Shown in pieces: positions 21,861 to 33,690 of a stretch of DNA of 64,000 nucleotides; within the stretch, counting starts at the first letter, position 1; each line of letters starts with the position of its first letter. The notes below the pieces were generated by a model. The model had not been told where the DNA came from. It did not search any database and was given only the letters and a program-made list of their open reading frames with translations. Location: NCBI GenBank assembly GCA_961205875.1, contig OY540812.1:6510001-6574000 (forward strand). Direction: 5' to 3'. Origin of the DNA: Sialis fuliginosa (lineage: Eukaryota > Arthropoda > Insecta > Megaloptera > Sialidae). The position numbers and the translations under genes were made by a program.

Positions 21861-22260
21861 AACAAAAAAATCTGCAGCAAATTTCACAGTTCGAATTCCC
21901 ACACGAATAATTCCGAGAAACGGAGATAGTAAATATTTCAAATCGCGACACACAGAAATCATACACACAAAACGCAATTGTGTAGCGAAAACAGTGCAGT
22001 AGAATCCGTCTACCTGTCATTAAATAACTATAGCTCCAGCGGCACGGTCTCAGAGCATGCAAATTTTCACAGAAGCCGCAGAACAAAACTCAAACCCGGA
22101 TCAAATCAGAACTCCGACCCAACTAGAGGCCACAAATGGAACGTGTAATTTGTCCAAATCATTTTTACCACATATTAGTTGTGCGCAGTCAAAAACCTAT
22201 ACCGATCAATATATTATTAATATTTATATTATATTTATACCTGTATAAAAGGGTGGCGAC
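21861..22260. other. Patch of higher G+C, possible exon remnant
   Basis: 21880-22150 is less AT-rich than its surroundings. A + strand frame (22057-22248) begins MQIFTEAAEQNSNPDQ with ordinary amino-acid use, then degenerates into AT-driven residues. A minus-strand frame (21859-22086) overlaps it. No family is recognised and no splice pair stands out. Confidence 0.25.
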
Positions 22261-22587
22261 AAAAAAACATTTTTGGGAGAGATATACTGTTATTTTAATA
22301 ATCCTAATTATAATACAACAATAATTTATATACTTTGAGCATTAAATATATTGTATTTGAGCAATAACATTTTGAATTCTGAGCATTATACTAAACACAA
22401 AGTGTGACATTAAAAATAATTTTTTTAGCAATAACATTTTCCGTTTTGAGCATTTGAAATTTTGTTTTGCGCAATAGGAATGTTCCATTACCCCCACCCC
22501 CCTCCAAATATAATAAATAAATCTAAAGAAAATGCTGTTACTGACGTCACAACTATCAAATATCACGTGTTGATGTGTTAGAATAAA
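22261..22587. other. Non-coding DNA with short direct repeats
   Basis: TTGAGCAATAACATTTT and TTTAGCAATAACATTTTCCG repeat with GAGCATT words between 22336 and 22475. The order looks like a degenerate short tandem repeat. No gene is seen. Confidence 0.4.
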
Positions 22588-22723
22588 CCTAACCTAACCT
22601 AACGAAAACTAACCAACCCAAAACTAATCAACTCGATTTCGCCCCAATAGATTGCCCTAACCTAACCTAACGAAAACTAACCAACCCAAAACTAATCAAC
22701 TCGATTTCGCCCCAATAGATTGC
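22588..22723 (+). repeat. Perfect 68-bp tandem duplication carrying (CCTAA)3
   Basis: Two identical 68-bp copies start at 22588 and 22656. Each opens with CCTAACCTAACCTAACG and ends GCCCCAATAGATTGC. A third copy starts (CCTAACC) and breaks off. CCTAA is the complement of the insect telomere repeat TTAGG. Identical copies point to a recent duplication or an assembly duplication. Confidence 0.92.
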
Positions 22724-23112
22724 CCTAACCAAGCTTGTATTTTATTAGAACATCAACTCTCATTTTAAGGAGCAATTTTTTTTCTATGTGTCCTTTTATT
22801 TCTTTAATAAACAAAAGTATTTTCTTAACGCTACTTTATATTAACTATTGCTAAAACACAACTGTTCAATATTGTTTACAAATGCTATAATAGTTTATTA
22901 AGTGTTAGAATACTTTATTTAATGCTCTTCACTATATCTTATTTCATTTAAAACAGTTCGAGTTTAATTTGTTCCCAAACGCATCCTATAATTACCTATA
23001 ATAGTAAACATTATTATTATTGGTTTGAACTATTTAATTAATAAATTAATATTAATTTTCTTCTATCGGCTTTCATCGCCGTCGTTCTTATGAATATATA
23101 TATTTTCAAGCT
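22724..23112. other. AT-rich non-coding DNA
   Basis: Nothing supportable is seen. Confidence 0.4.
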
Positions 23113-23198
23113 GTCGTATTTTCTTACTTTCGACTCTCATGTCGAAGTCTTCTTCAGAAACACTTCTGAACAAGGAATGTCAAGTAAGAAAATACGAC
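23113..23198. repeat. Inverted repeat (hairpin)
   Basis: GTCGTATTTTCTTACTT pairs with AAGTAAGAAAATACGAC across a loop of about 50 bases. Within the loop CATGTCGAAG and TCTTCAGAAACACTTCTGAA form smaller pairings. It may be a small MITE or a structured RNA element; there is no evidence of expression. Confidence 0.6.
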
Positions 23199-23261
23199 GT
23201 GGACAACAGTTCATATAAATTAATATCATTTAATTAAAGTCAATTTAATCAATATATACTA

Positions 23262-23455
23262 TATTAGCTGTTACCCGTGACTTCGTCCGCATTTTATCTA
23301 ATTACTTTTCGAGATTAAAAGTAGCCTATGTTCTTCCTCAAAATGCAAGCTATCTCCCTGCCAAATTTCATCAAGATCGGTTCAGCGGTGTAGCCGTAAA
23401 ATGGTAACAAACAAACAGACATTGTTACTTTCGCATTTATAATATTAGTATGAAT
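23262..23455 (+). repeat. Dispersed repeat family I, best-preserved copy
   Basis: It begins ATTAGCTGTTACCCGTGACT and runs through GGTTCAGCGGTGTAGCCGT to TTATAATATTAGTATG. The same opening occurs at 32140 and 49730 (+) and, in reverse, ending at 35608. Both phrases are widespread in insect interspersed repeats. I do not assign the class. The minus-strand frame over it is incidental. Confidence 0.75.
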
Positions 23456-23873
23456 TCTAAAAGACAATATAATATAAACAATTTTATTTCTCTGGGTTCT
23501 CACACCCATATGTTTCTATACAATAGCCGCCAATGCTAATATATGTATGTATATACAAATTGATATGTGTATATTATATTATTAAATTAATAACTTGCGC
23601 ACCATTATAATACTCACGTGTTATTCAGCGTAAAATTGTATATATTAATCTATACATAATATTAGCGAGTTCTAAATCTATAATGCATATAACCGCATAG
23701 TTAATATATTTATTAAAATTAACGTTCTTAATTCTTCTGATCAGTTTTATTTAAATAAATATGTATCAATAAAATATAGTTAGAGGTTCCAAATTTAGTA
23801 ACTTCTGTAAACAATAAGTCATTCAAAAATTAAAACGACTAACTCCTCAACAGAAAATGCCGACTTTAAATCC
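23456..23873. other. AT-rich non-coding DNA
   Basis: Nothing supportable is seen. Confidence 0.4.
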
Positions 23874-24012
23874 TTGGCAAATAAGACAGCGCTGCAACAT
23901 CTCCACGTCAACCTCAAAAATGAATGACTTTACTTTAGTTGAGATTTGGTATTCTGAATTCTCGAAGTCGACGCGGCGATGTTACAGGTTACAGCGCTGT
24001 ACTATTTGCCAA
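23874..24012. repeat. Foldback element
   Basis: TTGGCAAATAAGACAGCGCTG pairs (with two mismatches) with the right-end sequence ending CAGCGCTGTACTATTTGCCAA, and further in CAACATC...CGTC pairs with GACGCGGCGATGTTAC. Length is about 139 bp. No target duplication is settled. Confidence 0.7.
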
Positions 24013-25025
24013 TTTAGGATATAAAATGTACAGTACGAAAGTGATTTTTTTTTATAAACAAATGAAATATTTGTTTTATTATTAAATCCAGTATAACTAT
24101 CAAAGATCTTTGTATTTTCTTATAAAAAAACAACTTATATTAATGTATAAAAATATTATATACAATATACATACACATATATTTATGAGTTCCGTTATTA
24201 ATGTGGTTTCAAAACGTCAATTAATATACATATATACACAGTATATATTGTAGTATCAACACTAAAATCAAAAGATTAAAGTGAAGACGAGTTTTATATA
24301 TCATCAGGAAGACATAATAGTTACTAATGAAGCTGATTAGATTCTTAAACCTGTCTCAATTATTAACAAGTTGCAAGCCATGGCTATTATCTACGGGTTT
24401 AGTCATTCTAGAAATGTTATGTTCAAATTATTCAGTATAAAAAAGTCAAGGATTTAGTGTTTTATCTACCAACGTATTTAATAAAAAAGAAATATTACAT
24501 TTAGTAAGTAGTTGATGAGTAATACTTATTTGTTTTAGGATTTTGATAGAGATTGGTTTTGTATGTATGAAGCCAATAAATTTATTTTGATCTTTTTTAT
24601 AAATACAAGTAAATTGAGTACAACATACTGTTTTTGTATAAATATATACATATTTTAAATTAGTATGACTATGATGTAGAAGTTTATACATAAAGTATCT
24701 ATAAAAAATACACATATCGTTACTGATTATAATTTTAATTGCTTATTAACTTAATTCAAACTTTAATACACAAATAACTATTTTGTAAATTCATTACCAA
24801 TAGATACTTTACAATTAATTAAATATCGTATTTTAACAATTATTTTCATCTGCTGCAGTTTAATACAGAATTAAGCATTTAAACCTATACAAAATTTTTG
24901 GTCATATCTGAATATAAGTATTAAATTATTATTTTTTTAATTTTAATTTAAAAAAAAACTTTAAAATTATATAGGACATAAAACACAATTAAAAATGCAC
25001 GGTTGAAAAATATAATAATATACCT
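24013..25025. other. AT-rich non-coding DNA
   Basis: There is one 89-codon minus-strand frame (24446-24715) with low-complexity, strongly AT-driven composition and no recognisable family. No bounded element is seen. Confidence 0.4.
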
Positions 25026-25483
25026 AGCTTTGGATCAAAAGTTAATTGTCACAAAATTTCAGACTTGTAGATCAAACCTGTGAACGGCGCAAACCGAGTC
25101 TTTTTCCCATTTGATTAACATGAATAGCTCATTGAAAAAAAGTTTTTAAAAATTTTTCAGAGCAATATTTCGTAGAGAATTAAGTGCTCAATTCATAAAT
25201 CCGGTATATGTTTGTTTAAAAATTATCATAAAAATTGGATTTTACTTTTTATAATGTTTAAACGAACATATCTTTAAAAATACTGGATTAATGAATTGAG
25301 CACTTGAGATCTTTTTTATAGGAAATTTAATTCTTTATAAAATACTGCTGTGAGAAATTAAAATAAATACATTTTTCAACGAGCTATTCACGCATATGTA
25401 AAAAAAGTAATTATTCCCATGTTAATCAAATTGGAAAAAGACTCGGTTTGATCTACGAGGCAGTTAACTTTTGATCCAAAGCT
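25026..25483. repeat. Foldback element with ~200-bp arms
   Basis: AGCTTTGGATCAAAAGTTAA at the left pairs exactly with TTAACTTTTGATCCAAAGCT at the right. Pairing continues discontinuously inward (ACCGAGTCTTTTTCC with GGAAAAAGACTCGGT; AAGTGCTCAATTCAT with ATGAATTGAGCACTT). The centre is near 25255. There is no protein coding. Confidence 0.85.
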
Positions 25484-25576
25484 AAAACATAGGCTAATGG
25501 GGTCGAGAAAAAACAAAAACAAAAAAAAACACCCTACAATAATTTTCAAATCTTGTACGGTTGCCGACCCCTGATC
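25484..25576. mobile_element. hAT-type terminus (fragment)
   Basis: GGTTGCCGACCCCTG ending at about 25573 is the complement of CAGGGGTCGGCAACC, a classical hAT terminal repeat. The matching left end and 8-bp duplication were not found, so this is the remnant of one element end sitting next to the foldback. Confidence 0.55.
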
Positions 25577-27044
25577 TAAAGCCATGTAAATTACACAAAT
25601 AAAACAGATATTAAATAAATAAAGTTTCTTACCATTTAAATCCATTAATGATTGTAATCAATAGCAGATACACGAGCAAAGTCCTCATTGCAGATAGTCC
25701 TTTATCAGGACTGAAACCACGTGGTCAGGTCACGGGATGACATAATACACGTAACAGAACAGTATCTGGATACCTCATACCCAAAACCCATTTCACCGTG
25801 TACACACACGCATGGTTCTTGGTTATTTATGGTCTGATAAAAAAACCTATGTCTATACAAATAAATCTGTTTTGTGTTTAAATTGTTCTACGTGTTATAT
25901 TTTGTATTTTTATGAAATTAAGTTTATTATTGTAATAGTTAACCCGTTAAATACTTATTTCAAATGAAATTTATATAGGATAAATTATATATATTTTTTC
26001 AATAGGGCATCAAAAAAATTTTTTATTAATATTTTAATAAAATTTTATGTTATTTTGATGTAATACTATTACTGTAATAATCTAAAGGGTTAAATATATT
26101 TTTTATACAAATGTGTGTATTTAAATACTCGTTTTAGTTATATTTTAAAATTATTTTAATAAAAATCAGTTTAATAAATTCTTTATATAAAAAATGATTT
26201 GTTATAGGTACATATATGTAAAGCAAAAATGTAAGCAAAAAGCAACTTATTGATCATAAAAATTCATTTATTCCCGATTTTTTTTTTATTATATTAATTC
26301 AAAAGTAGTTCATTTTAGCAACAAAAAATAAACGGTTAATAATGTACTGGAATAAGACTTTTTATTTATTACTATATTTATAGTGAAAATATTTATTTCA
26401 TTAAAATTTAATTCAATATCTAATTTTAGTGGTTGTTTAAATAAGGGGCAAATGTCATCGGTTATCATAGGTAAGGGGAGTGAAGGGTAAATACCAAATT
26501 AGGTCTTCTTCTTACAAACTGGAGGGGGAATAAAATGTAGTGGGGATGAAAGAATTGTGTTTAGCTGGATTAAAAAAGCCTCGTCAAATGTCAATTTAGT
26601 CATTCAGAATTTTAACATAATCATAAAACATTATCACACAAAAAATATTAAGTATTCAATTATAAAAAAATATTTTAGTATCATTTTTTGATAATTATCA
26701 AAAAGTATTTTAATTGATTTTTTCTAATAACTGCTTATTTTTTGTACTACATAATGTACTATAATTATATAATTAAAACGAGATATAATAAATTTTTTAC
26801 ATACATTATTTTGCGACTTGTTTTTTAAGAGATACGTTGAATAAAAATGTATTTATTTAAACAAACAACTTACGTACGTTAATTTTGTTTAAAACTCTTT
26901 TCAACTACAATAAATACAACGTTTTAAAACATACAATTAAATTTACTTAAAAAATAAAGAAATACATATTTCGGCAACAATTGAAACCCAACTATTGTTT
27001 TTTAAAGCACTCAAACTAACAAAACAGCACACAATCACTAGCAC
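25577..27044. other. Very AT-rich non-coding DNA
   Basis: No gene or bounded element is seen. G-rich words (AAGGGGAGTGAAGGG, GGAGGGGGAA) occur near 26470-26540. Confidence 0.45.
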
Positions 27045-27290
27045 AAAGATGCGGAGCGGTACCGTTGACAAATTGACATATTTTTGCAGTATTATTGTTG
27101 TTGTCGCGGGGGGCTGAGACACGTTTATCAGATGCGCGGATCGCAGCACACACATGTGCCGTGAGACCGGGCCGCCGCCAAATGAGCGCGGCCGGTCGGC
27201 GGGCCTGTGGGCCACGCATGCGCGCGTACACCTACCCACTGGATACACTCTCGCCTGCTACAACCCTGGACACGCGACTCGCGAGGGTGC
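27045..27290. promoter_or_regulatory. CpG-rich islet
   Basis: The sharpest GC-rich island in the window. About 24 CpG dinucleotides can be counted between 27108 and 27297, including GAGCGCGGCCGGTCGGCG and ACGCATGCGCGCG. Frames are open on both strands (27016-27231, 27095-27325, 27154-27402) because stops are rare in GC-rich DNA, and no family is recognised. It could be a CpG-rich promoter or 5' exon, or a fragment of foreign or duplicated GC-rich DNA. Its right edge passes without a break into the first satellite monomer. Confidence 0.4.
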
Positions 27291-28916
27291 CATATATTCA
27301 TTTTCAATTTTATTATTATTTATAATTTTGTATATCCAAAATATAATATTGTTAAAAATATTATATGATTTAAAAAAAAAAAAACATCTGCTAAGTACCT
27401 AAATACACAGTGCTTTCTCGTGCTAAATTCACTCGCGAGGGTGCCATATATTAATTTTCAATTTTATTATTATTTATAAGTTTGTATATCCAAAATATAA
27501 TATTGTCAAAAATATTATATGATTTAAAAAAAAAACATCTGCTAAGTACCTAAATACACAGTGCTTTCTCGTGCTAAATTCACTCGCGAGGGTGCCATAT
27601 ATTCATTTTCAATTTTATTATTATTTATAAATTTGTATATCCAAAATATAATATTGTCAAAAATATTATATGATTTAAAAAAAAAACATCTGCTAAGTAA
27701 ATGCACAGTGCTTTCTCGTGCTAAATTCACTCGCGAGGGTGCCATATATTAATTTTCAATTATATTATTATTTATATGTTTGTATATCCAAAATATAATA
27801 TTGTCAAAAATATTATATGATTTAAAAAAAAAACATCTCCTAAGTAAATGCACAGTGCTTTATCGTGCTAAATTCACTCGCGAGGGTGCCATATATTAAT
27901 TTTCAATTATATTATTATTTATAAGTTTGTATATCCAAAATATAATAATGTCAAAAATATTATATGATTTAAAAAAAAACATCTGCTAAGTAAATGCATA
28001 GTGTTTTCTCGTGCTAAATTTACTCGCGAGGGTGTCATATATTAATTTTCAATTATATTATTATTTATAAGTTTGTATATCCAAAATATAATATTGTCAA
28101 AAATATTATATGATTTAAAAAAAAAACATCTGCTAAGTAAATGCACAGTGCTTTCTCGTGCTAAATTCACTCGCGAGAGTGCCATATATTAATTTTTAAT
28201 TATATTATTATTTATAAGTTTGTATATCCAAAATATAATATTGTCAAAAATATTGTATGATTTAAAAAAAAAACATCTGCTAAGTAAATGCACAGTGCTT
28301 TCTCGTGCTAAATTTACTCGCGAGGGTGTCATATATTAATTTTCAATTATATTATTATTTATAAGTTTGTATACTTATCCAAAATATAATATTGTCAAAA
28401 ATATTATATGATTTTAAAAAAAACATCTGCTAAGTAAATGCATAGTGTTTTCTCGTGCTAAATTTACTCGCGAGGGTGTCATATATTAATTTTCAATTAT
28501 ATTATTATTTATAAGTTTGTATACTTATCCAAAATATAATATTGTCAAAAATATTATATGATTTTAAAAAAAACATCTGCTAAGTAAATGCACAGTGTTT
28601 TCTCGTGCTAAATTTACTCGCGAGGGTGTCATATATTAATTTTCAATTATATTATTATTTATAAGTTTGTATACTTATCCAAAATATAATATTGTCAAAA
28701 ATATTATATGATTTTAAAAAAACATCTGCTAAGTAAATACACAGTACTTTCCCGTGCTAAATTCACTCGCGAGGGTGCCATATATTAATTTTCAATTATA
28801 TTATTATTTATAAGTTTGTATAATTATCCAAAACATAATATTGTCAAAATTATTATATGATTTAAAAAAAAACATCTGCTAAGTAAATACACAGTGATTT
28901 CTCGTGCTAAATTCAC
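27278..28916 (+). repeat. Satellite array, 11 monomers of 146-154 bp
   Basis: Monomers start with the palindromic word CTCGCGAG at 27278, 27432, 27583, 27730, 27877, 28023, 28170, 28317, 28467, 28617 and 28766, except that the copy at 28170 reads CTCGCGAGAG. The usual length is 147 bp; the first two are longer. A further partial unit ends in AAATTCAC at 28916. Each has a TTTTCAATTATATTATTATT stretch, an A run and a CATCTGCTAAGTA block. Three neighbouring monomers (28317-28765) share a 3-bp insertion (ACTTATCC), showing local homogenisation. Confidence 0.95.
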
Positions 28917-29129
28917 CAAAGGTAGTTCATTATTGAACAAATTAAATAAAAACCGATAAAGTGTTCAAATAAATTGGTTAACCATTTAATTTTTATACAA
29001 TTTTACTAAAAAATATTAGTTCGAAAAAGACGCACCTGATTATTTTTTTGTAAATTTATAATTTTTTGACAATTTCAATCCAAATCTAAATTTATACAAA
29101 CGTCAAAAAGACATTAAATATCAACGATT
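28917..29129. other. AT-rich non-coding DNA
   Basis: Nothing supportable is seen. Confidence 0.4.
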
Positions 29130-29540
29130 TTTTAAATGAAATTGAGATAAATCTTTGTAAGGGAATATTTTACAACTAACATTGTGTTGTGGTGACATAT
29201 ATTATAGAAAATTGAACGCTCTACAAAAAAGAATCTATAAAATTTTCACGTAACAAGTGTCGTTCTTAAGATATCTTAAAAAAATAACTGTTTTTGAATG
29301 TCACCCCTCCCCCTAACAAACGATTTTAATGATTTTTAAATGGGACCGTCCTTAAGCCAGACTTAACCAACCAACCAAGTTTCATGAATATTAGTTTAGT
29401 GGTTCTTGAGTTATGAGAAAACTGTTTGTTTTGACCTGAAACGGAAAGATCAATTTAAAATTTTGAAATCGGAGAACAATTTTTTTCTCATTCTAAAACG
29501 ATCACAAAGCTTCTCGTATCTTTGATATTGCGAGGAAGCA
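29130..29540 (-). repeat. Dispersed repeat family E, reverse copy
   Basis: This is the reverse complement of much of 16925-17480: GTAACAAGTGTCGTTCTTAA, AAATGGGACCGTCC, ATCACAAAGCTTCTCGTATC and GATATTGCGA. Divergence between the two copies is modest. Confidence 0.75.
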
Positions 29541-30850
29541 ATAACAATTATAAAATTAATATCAAATATGAAATTATATTATTCTTCGCAGTTATTCATT
29601 TCAAAATAATTTATTTTATAAGCATCAAATTATAATAATAAAAAAATTTGTCACATCAAATGACAATTGCACAATAAAACTATATGTAAAATTCATGTAC
29701 AAATCTTAATATCAAATAATATAAAACTTTTCCACGGTTAAAATGGGCTTGTTACAACAAAAAGTATATTTACTTAAGTACAACTTCTTTACAAAAAAAC
29801 CTTATCTAACCGGATTTTTATTTTATCTTTTATTTTTTTGTACTTGTGTATACCTATTATTTGTTGACTGTAGAAACAAAACCATTTTGTCTACTTTGTG
29901 TTTTACATTACATTTTTTAACATTCTGTCCAAATACAAAAAGAAAAAAGTTACAGCTCAATTTATTTATTATTAAAGATAAATAAGATACTTCTCAACAT
30001 ATAGGTACATTATGTATTAGTCATATGCATTTTTTGTCCATTTTCACTGTACATATATTATGTTGATGTAAGAGATAGTGGGGGAACGGTGTGCAAAAGT
30101 GGTCATGGGGGACATAACTCCACCAAACCTCTTCAATTAAAGCAAATTAAATAAACAAACAAATGATTATTAGATATAAGTACTATAATGTTCTTTTGTT
30201 TTTAACATTCATTTTTGTATGCACTTCCCAAACAATGACCCCCCCCCCCCCCCATTTTTTATATTTCCCGATAGATTTAGCTGTTACAACTATTGTAACT
30301 TCCATACAGTTTACTTTTTTTTAAAGATATTATTTTTTATTAGATAGATAATTTACTTCTGTAAGATAATTCTTTATTTTGATTGTGTTTTCATAACTTC
30401 GTGCCATTCATTTATTATCCTATGAACTAGGGAATGGGGCGTTAATGGATGGAAAATAGAATATTACAATTACATTTCCACTCTCCCCTATATAAAAATT
30501 TCATATATAATTTTCAATAATAAATTTTTATGAAAATGAAATTAACATTTACGTTATAATAATAATTTTTACTATTTATGTATTTCACCATTGATTATTA
30601 GAATTAATATTACAATTACAAATTTATTAATTCTGTGTTAATAATAATTTTAATTATAATTATAAATTGGAATAAAAAATCTTATTACATGTACATACAA
30701 TGACACTTAACTTCTAAGTATAAATTAAGTATTCGATGATTTTTAAAAATAATTACTGCAAAATTGTGATTTCTCAGGACCACGATTAAAAAGTTTGGTG
30801 TATACCTGTTTTTCAGATATCATTAAATTACTATTATATAGATTACTAAT
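29541..30850. other. AT-rich non-coding DNA with a C run
   Basis: A pure run of 15 C lies at 30239-30253. The 80-codon + frame at 29743-29985 is rich in Phe, Leu and Lys as expected from composition, with no recognised family. G-rich text near 30075-30115 (AGTGGGGGAACGGTGTGC) is unexplained. Confidence 0.4.
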
Positions 30851-32134
30851 AACCAAGAATAGACCAAAAAAGAAGAACATAGAAAACTTAAAAGTAATTT
30901 AAGTTAAGTCCATTTTTTATACAATTATGTATAAAATCTTAATTAAATTTATTTCTTCTAACCACCATTTCTAATAGTATCCGGCAAGCTATAATTTAAA
31001 ATCATTAAATATGCATATTTTTTTTATAAAAACGACTTTAATAAATCCAGCTCATTTCGCTCGCTGTACCAATCGACCAGATGCACAAAAACAAAGGCTG
31101 GGGGATCACTCCATTATGTTAATGTGTGGTATAATCTGTTACAGGTAAAAAACATGCATAGTACATAAGTTATCTATCACATAAATTTAATTTTGTTTAA
31201 TTATTCTTCGCGTATATCACTGGTGGACGCGGGAGGCACGGTTCCTATGGCAATGGATATCTCTATATAAAGACGGCCAATGTTGCAACTTATAATTGAT
31301 TCAATTTAATATACCTTATTTTTTACTCGTAAGAGAATATAAATTAAAATTATATTAATGGGTCTTATTATAATCATAGATCTAATATTCAGAATGATTT
31401 TAATTTGAAATTATTTTATAATGAATGTGGTAAAATATATTTAAATTATATGAATTAGGTAATTAATTATATTTTTTTAAATATATAATTTTGTTTATAT
31501 AACGGGCGAGTTTTTTAACTAAAGACTGCAAAAGTAATAGAAAAATAAGGATTTTAAGTGAAGGTTTAACGGTTATTTTGTGGTCAACAATTTTTTGTAG
31601 ATTTGTATTTTACAGAAAAAAGAAAAAACTTTAATTTAAACGTATTTTCTTTTTAATTATTATTAAAAAAATTTGTTTTGCATGAAATTATAAAAAAAAT
31701 TACATGTTTTCTTAAACATCTAAGAGAATAAGTCCTGACTCATCAACTCATCAAAGACCAGACCAAACCCTGGAAACGTGAAAATGTAATGGTTTCTTCC
31801 TTTTATGACGCAAGAAGCACCCACTAAGAATGGATTTCACGAAATTTAATTCCTAAAAAGGGGGAAAGGATGTTAAACTTTTTTTAAATTTAAAAAAAAA
31901 ATATCTGTATACGATATTTCAAAAATCAACACTACTAGGGGTAAAAAATTGCTCCAAAGAGTTTACCCTTATTTACTCACAGACTCGTCATACTTCTGAA
32001 CTTTGAAAAGTGAAAAACATGCCTTCCTTTCACGACTTAATCACCCTATGAAGGGATTTTCAAATTACTCAACCATAATAAAAAAACACATTGTTTCAAA
32101 CTAACAGTATAAATGGTATTAGATTTTATTTATT
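30851..32134. other. AT-rich non-coding DNA
   Basis: There are GC-richer pockets at 31050-31140 and 31200-31290 (GGTGGACGCGGGAGGCACGG) without a splice-consistent frame. The sequence 31740-32060 (CCTAAAAAGGGGGAAAGGAT and similar) has the feel of an old interspersed repeat but has no partner copy in the window. Confidence 0.35.
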
Positions 32135-32345
32135 ACTAGCTGTTACCCACAACTTTGTCTGCGTAAAATACAGGTAATACAGATATCTGTTATGATGATA
32201 ATCGATAAAACGAGTTTTTAGTTTCACATTTGCACGCTTCGCAAAAAAAGTATAACCTACCGCGCATACAAAAAAATGTCACATCTTATGCTCTTCCTCA
32301 GGGTGCAAGCTATCTTCCTTCCAAATTTCATCAAGATGATAATAA
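32135..32345 (+). repeat. Dispersed repeat family I, copy
   Basis: It opens TTACTAGCTGTTACCCACAA and continues with GTGCAAGCTATCTTCC and CCAAATTTCATCAAGAT, matching 23262-23380. The copy carries about 80 bp of extra sequence and stops before the usual tail. Confidence 0.65.
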
Positions 32346-33036
32346 TTTCAACATAAGGAAAATCTGAATAGCATGCCGGATACAATGTATGTAACTTCCG
32401 AGTATCTATTAAATCCTCAACCTTGTAACTTTATATACACATACAAGTATTTTGTTGAAATTTATTCTATAAACAAACATAATTTTACCTGGATTCTTTT
32501 CGAAACATTCTACAAAATTTCAATAAACAAAATGTGCCTATACACATAATATATATCTTTTTATAATTAGTTAGATAGTGATCGCTTTTCTCCGTAGTTA
32601 ATAAATGCCAATGATGCATGAAACATATCTTTGTTAATTAGCTGCAATAAATTTCTCTACATTCATAGCGATGCTGTTCTATTTAAAGAAGAACTACTCT
32701 TGACGCAATTCTTAACATATTACTTTAGTCTCTATACTCTATCTTTGTTTAATTTACTTGCAAGTCGGTATTTCATTTCTAGTTTTTATTTTCAAATATT
32801 ACAAATATCGTTTTGGCAATCAGACAACTGGAGATGTACCTTTAAATTGTTAAAAGAAAACTGAAAAGCTTTGATGTAAAATTATAACGAAGCGACAGAT
32901 ACATTACATGTAAGGTATATTTTAGACCATGTTTACATGTATTAAAAATGTTTTTGTGTTAAATATAAATTTTACATTTTGTATTTTACTTTACTTTATT
33001 ATATTACTACTTCTATATTTAAAAATATATAACAGA
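32346..33036. other. AT-rich non-coding DNA
   Basis: Frames at 32631-32864 and 32929-33180 are composition-driven; the second runs into repeat family E. Nothing else is seen. Confidence 0.4.
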
Positions 33037-33063
33037 CTCTCCGTATCCAAACGATACGGAGAG
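33037..33063. repeat. Perfect 11-bp stem hairpin
   Basis: CTCTCCGTATC and GATACGGAGAG pair perfectly around CAAAC. It sits just upstream of a family E fragment. It is not followed by a T tract on either strand that would suggest a terminator. Confidence 0.75.
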
Positions 33064-33084
33064 AATGTGATCATTTCTGAAAAA

Positions 33085-33245
33085 ATAAAAAAAAGTTTTC
33101 TGATTTCAAAATTTCCACTTGGTCAAGACAAACATTTTTCTTTCCTTGTCTGGTCCTCTGAATTCTTATTACATGCATAACTCAATAACTACTAAACTGA
33201 TTGAAATTAAACTTAGTTTGTTTGTTAGGTCTGACTAGTAGATGA
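33085..33245 (+). repeat. Dispersed repeat family E, short copy
   Basis: TCTGATTTCAAAATTT, GTCAAGACAAACATTTTTC, GAATTCTTATTACATGCATA and ACTACTAAACTGATT match 17083-17235. Confidence 0.65.
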
Positions 33246-33399
33246 GTGGAGAGGGTGAATTGTAAAGCATAAAATTATAAATTGCATTGGTTAACCAATG
33301 ATAGTTGCTCAAAATACTTTATTTTTTAATAATACTCTAAATACGAGTGAGTTCATAAGGTTATCAGATACTTTTTAATAGTATGTAATAAATGGAATA

Positions 33400-33690
33400 T
33401 TTATGTCCTGTATTATAAAGAAATTAACAAAATTTGTTAGCTAACAAATACTTTCAACGGGGTATTAATTCTGTGATATTATCTAAAGATTTGTTTTAGA
33501 ATTTAGATCGTAATACTTCAACTTATTATAAAACAGTTGGTAACACTGACCGTACAAGATAATTTTCATGATATCACCACTTTTTTATACCATTTACGTT
33601 TATTTAAGAAATTTGTCAAACACTTCAAAGGAACTGTCATATAGGTTTGATCCCTCATTTGAAAGTGCTTATTAGCTAACTTTAGTTATT
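33400..33690. repeat. Inverted-repeat element, family H
   Basis: TTGTTAGCTAACAAATACTT with TCAACGGGGTA near 33435 pairs with the right-end sequence ending GAAAGTGCTTATTAGCTAAC at 33680. Internal text (TACTTCAACTTATT, CTGACCGTACAAGATAATTT) recurs at 58276-58520. The left shoulder TGTCCTGTATTATAAAGAA also recurs in the arms of 8752-9350. Confidence 0.65.

Noticed and set aside
27542..27752. Open frames on both strands through the satellite array, with a peptide starting MAPSRVNLARESTV repeated
   Set aside because: Monomer length is near 49 codons, so phases persist from unit to unit; the frames are repeat artefacts with stops in other monomers.
29743..29985. 80-codon + frame rich in Phe/Leu resembling a membrane protein
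   Set aside because: The composition follows the AT-rich base content; there is no family, splice or promoter support.
33037..33063. Strong hairpin as a possible transcription terminator
   Set aside because: There is no T tract after the stem on either strand and no gene upstream; bacterial-type terminators are not expected here.
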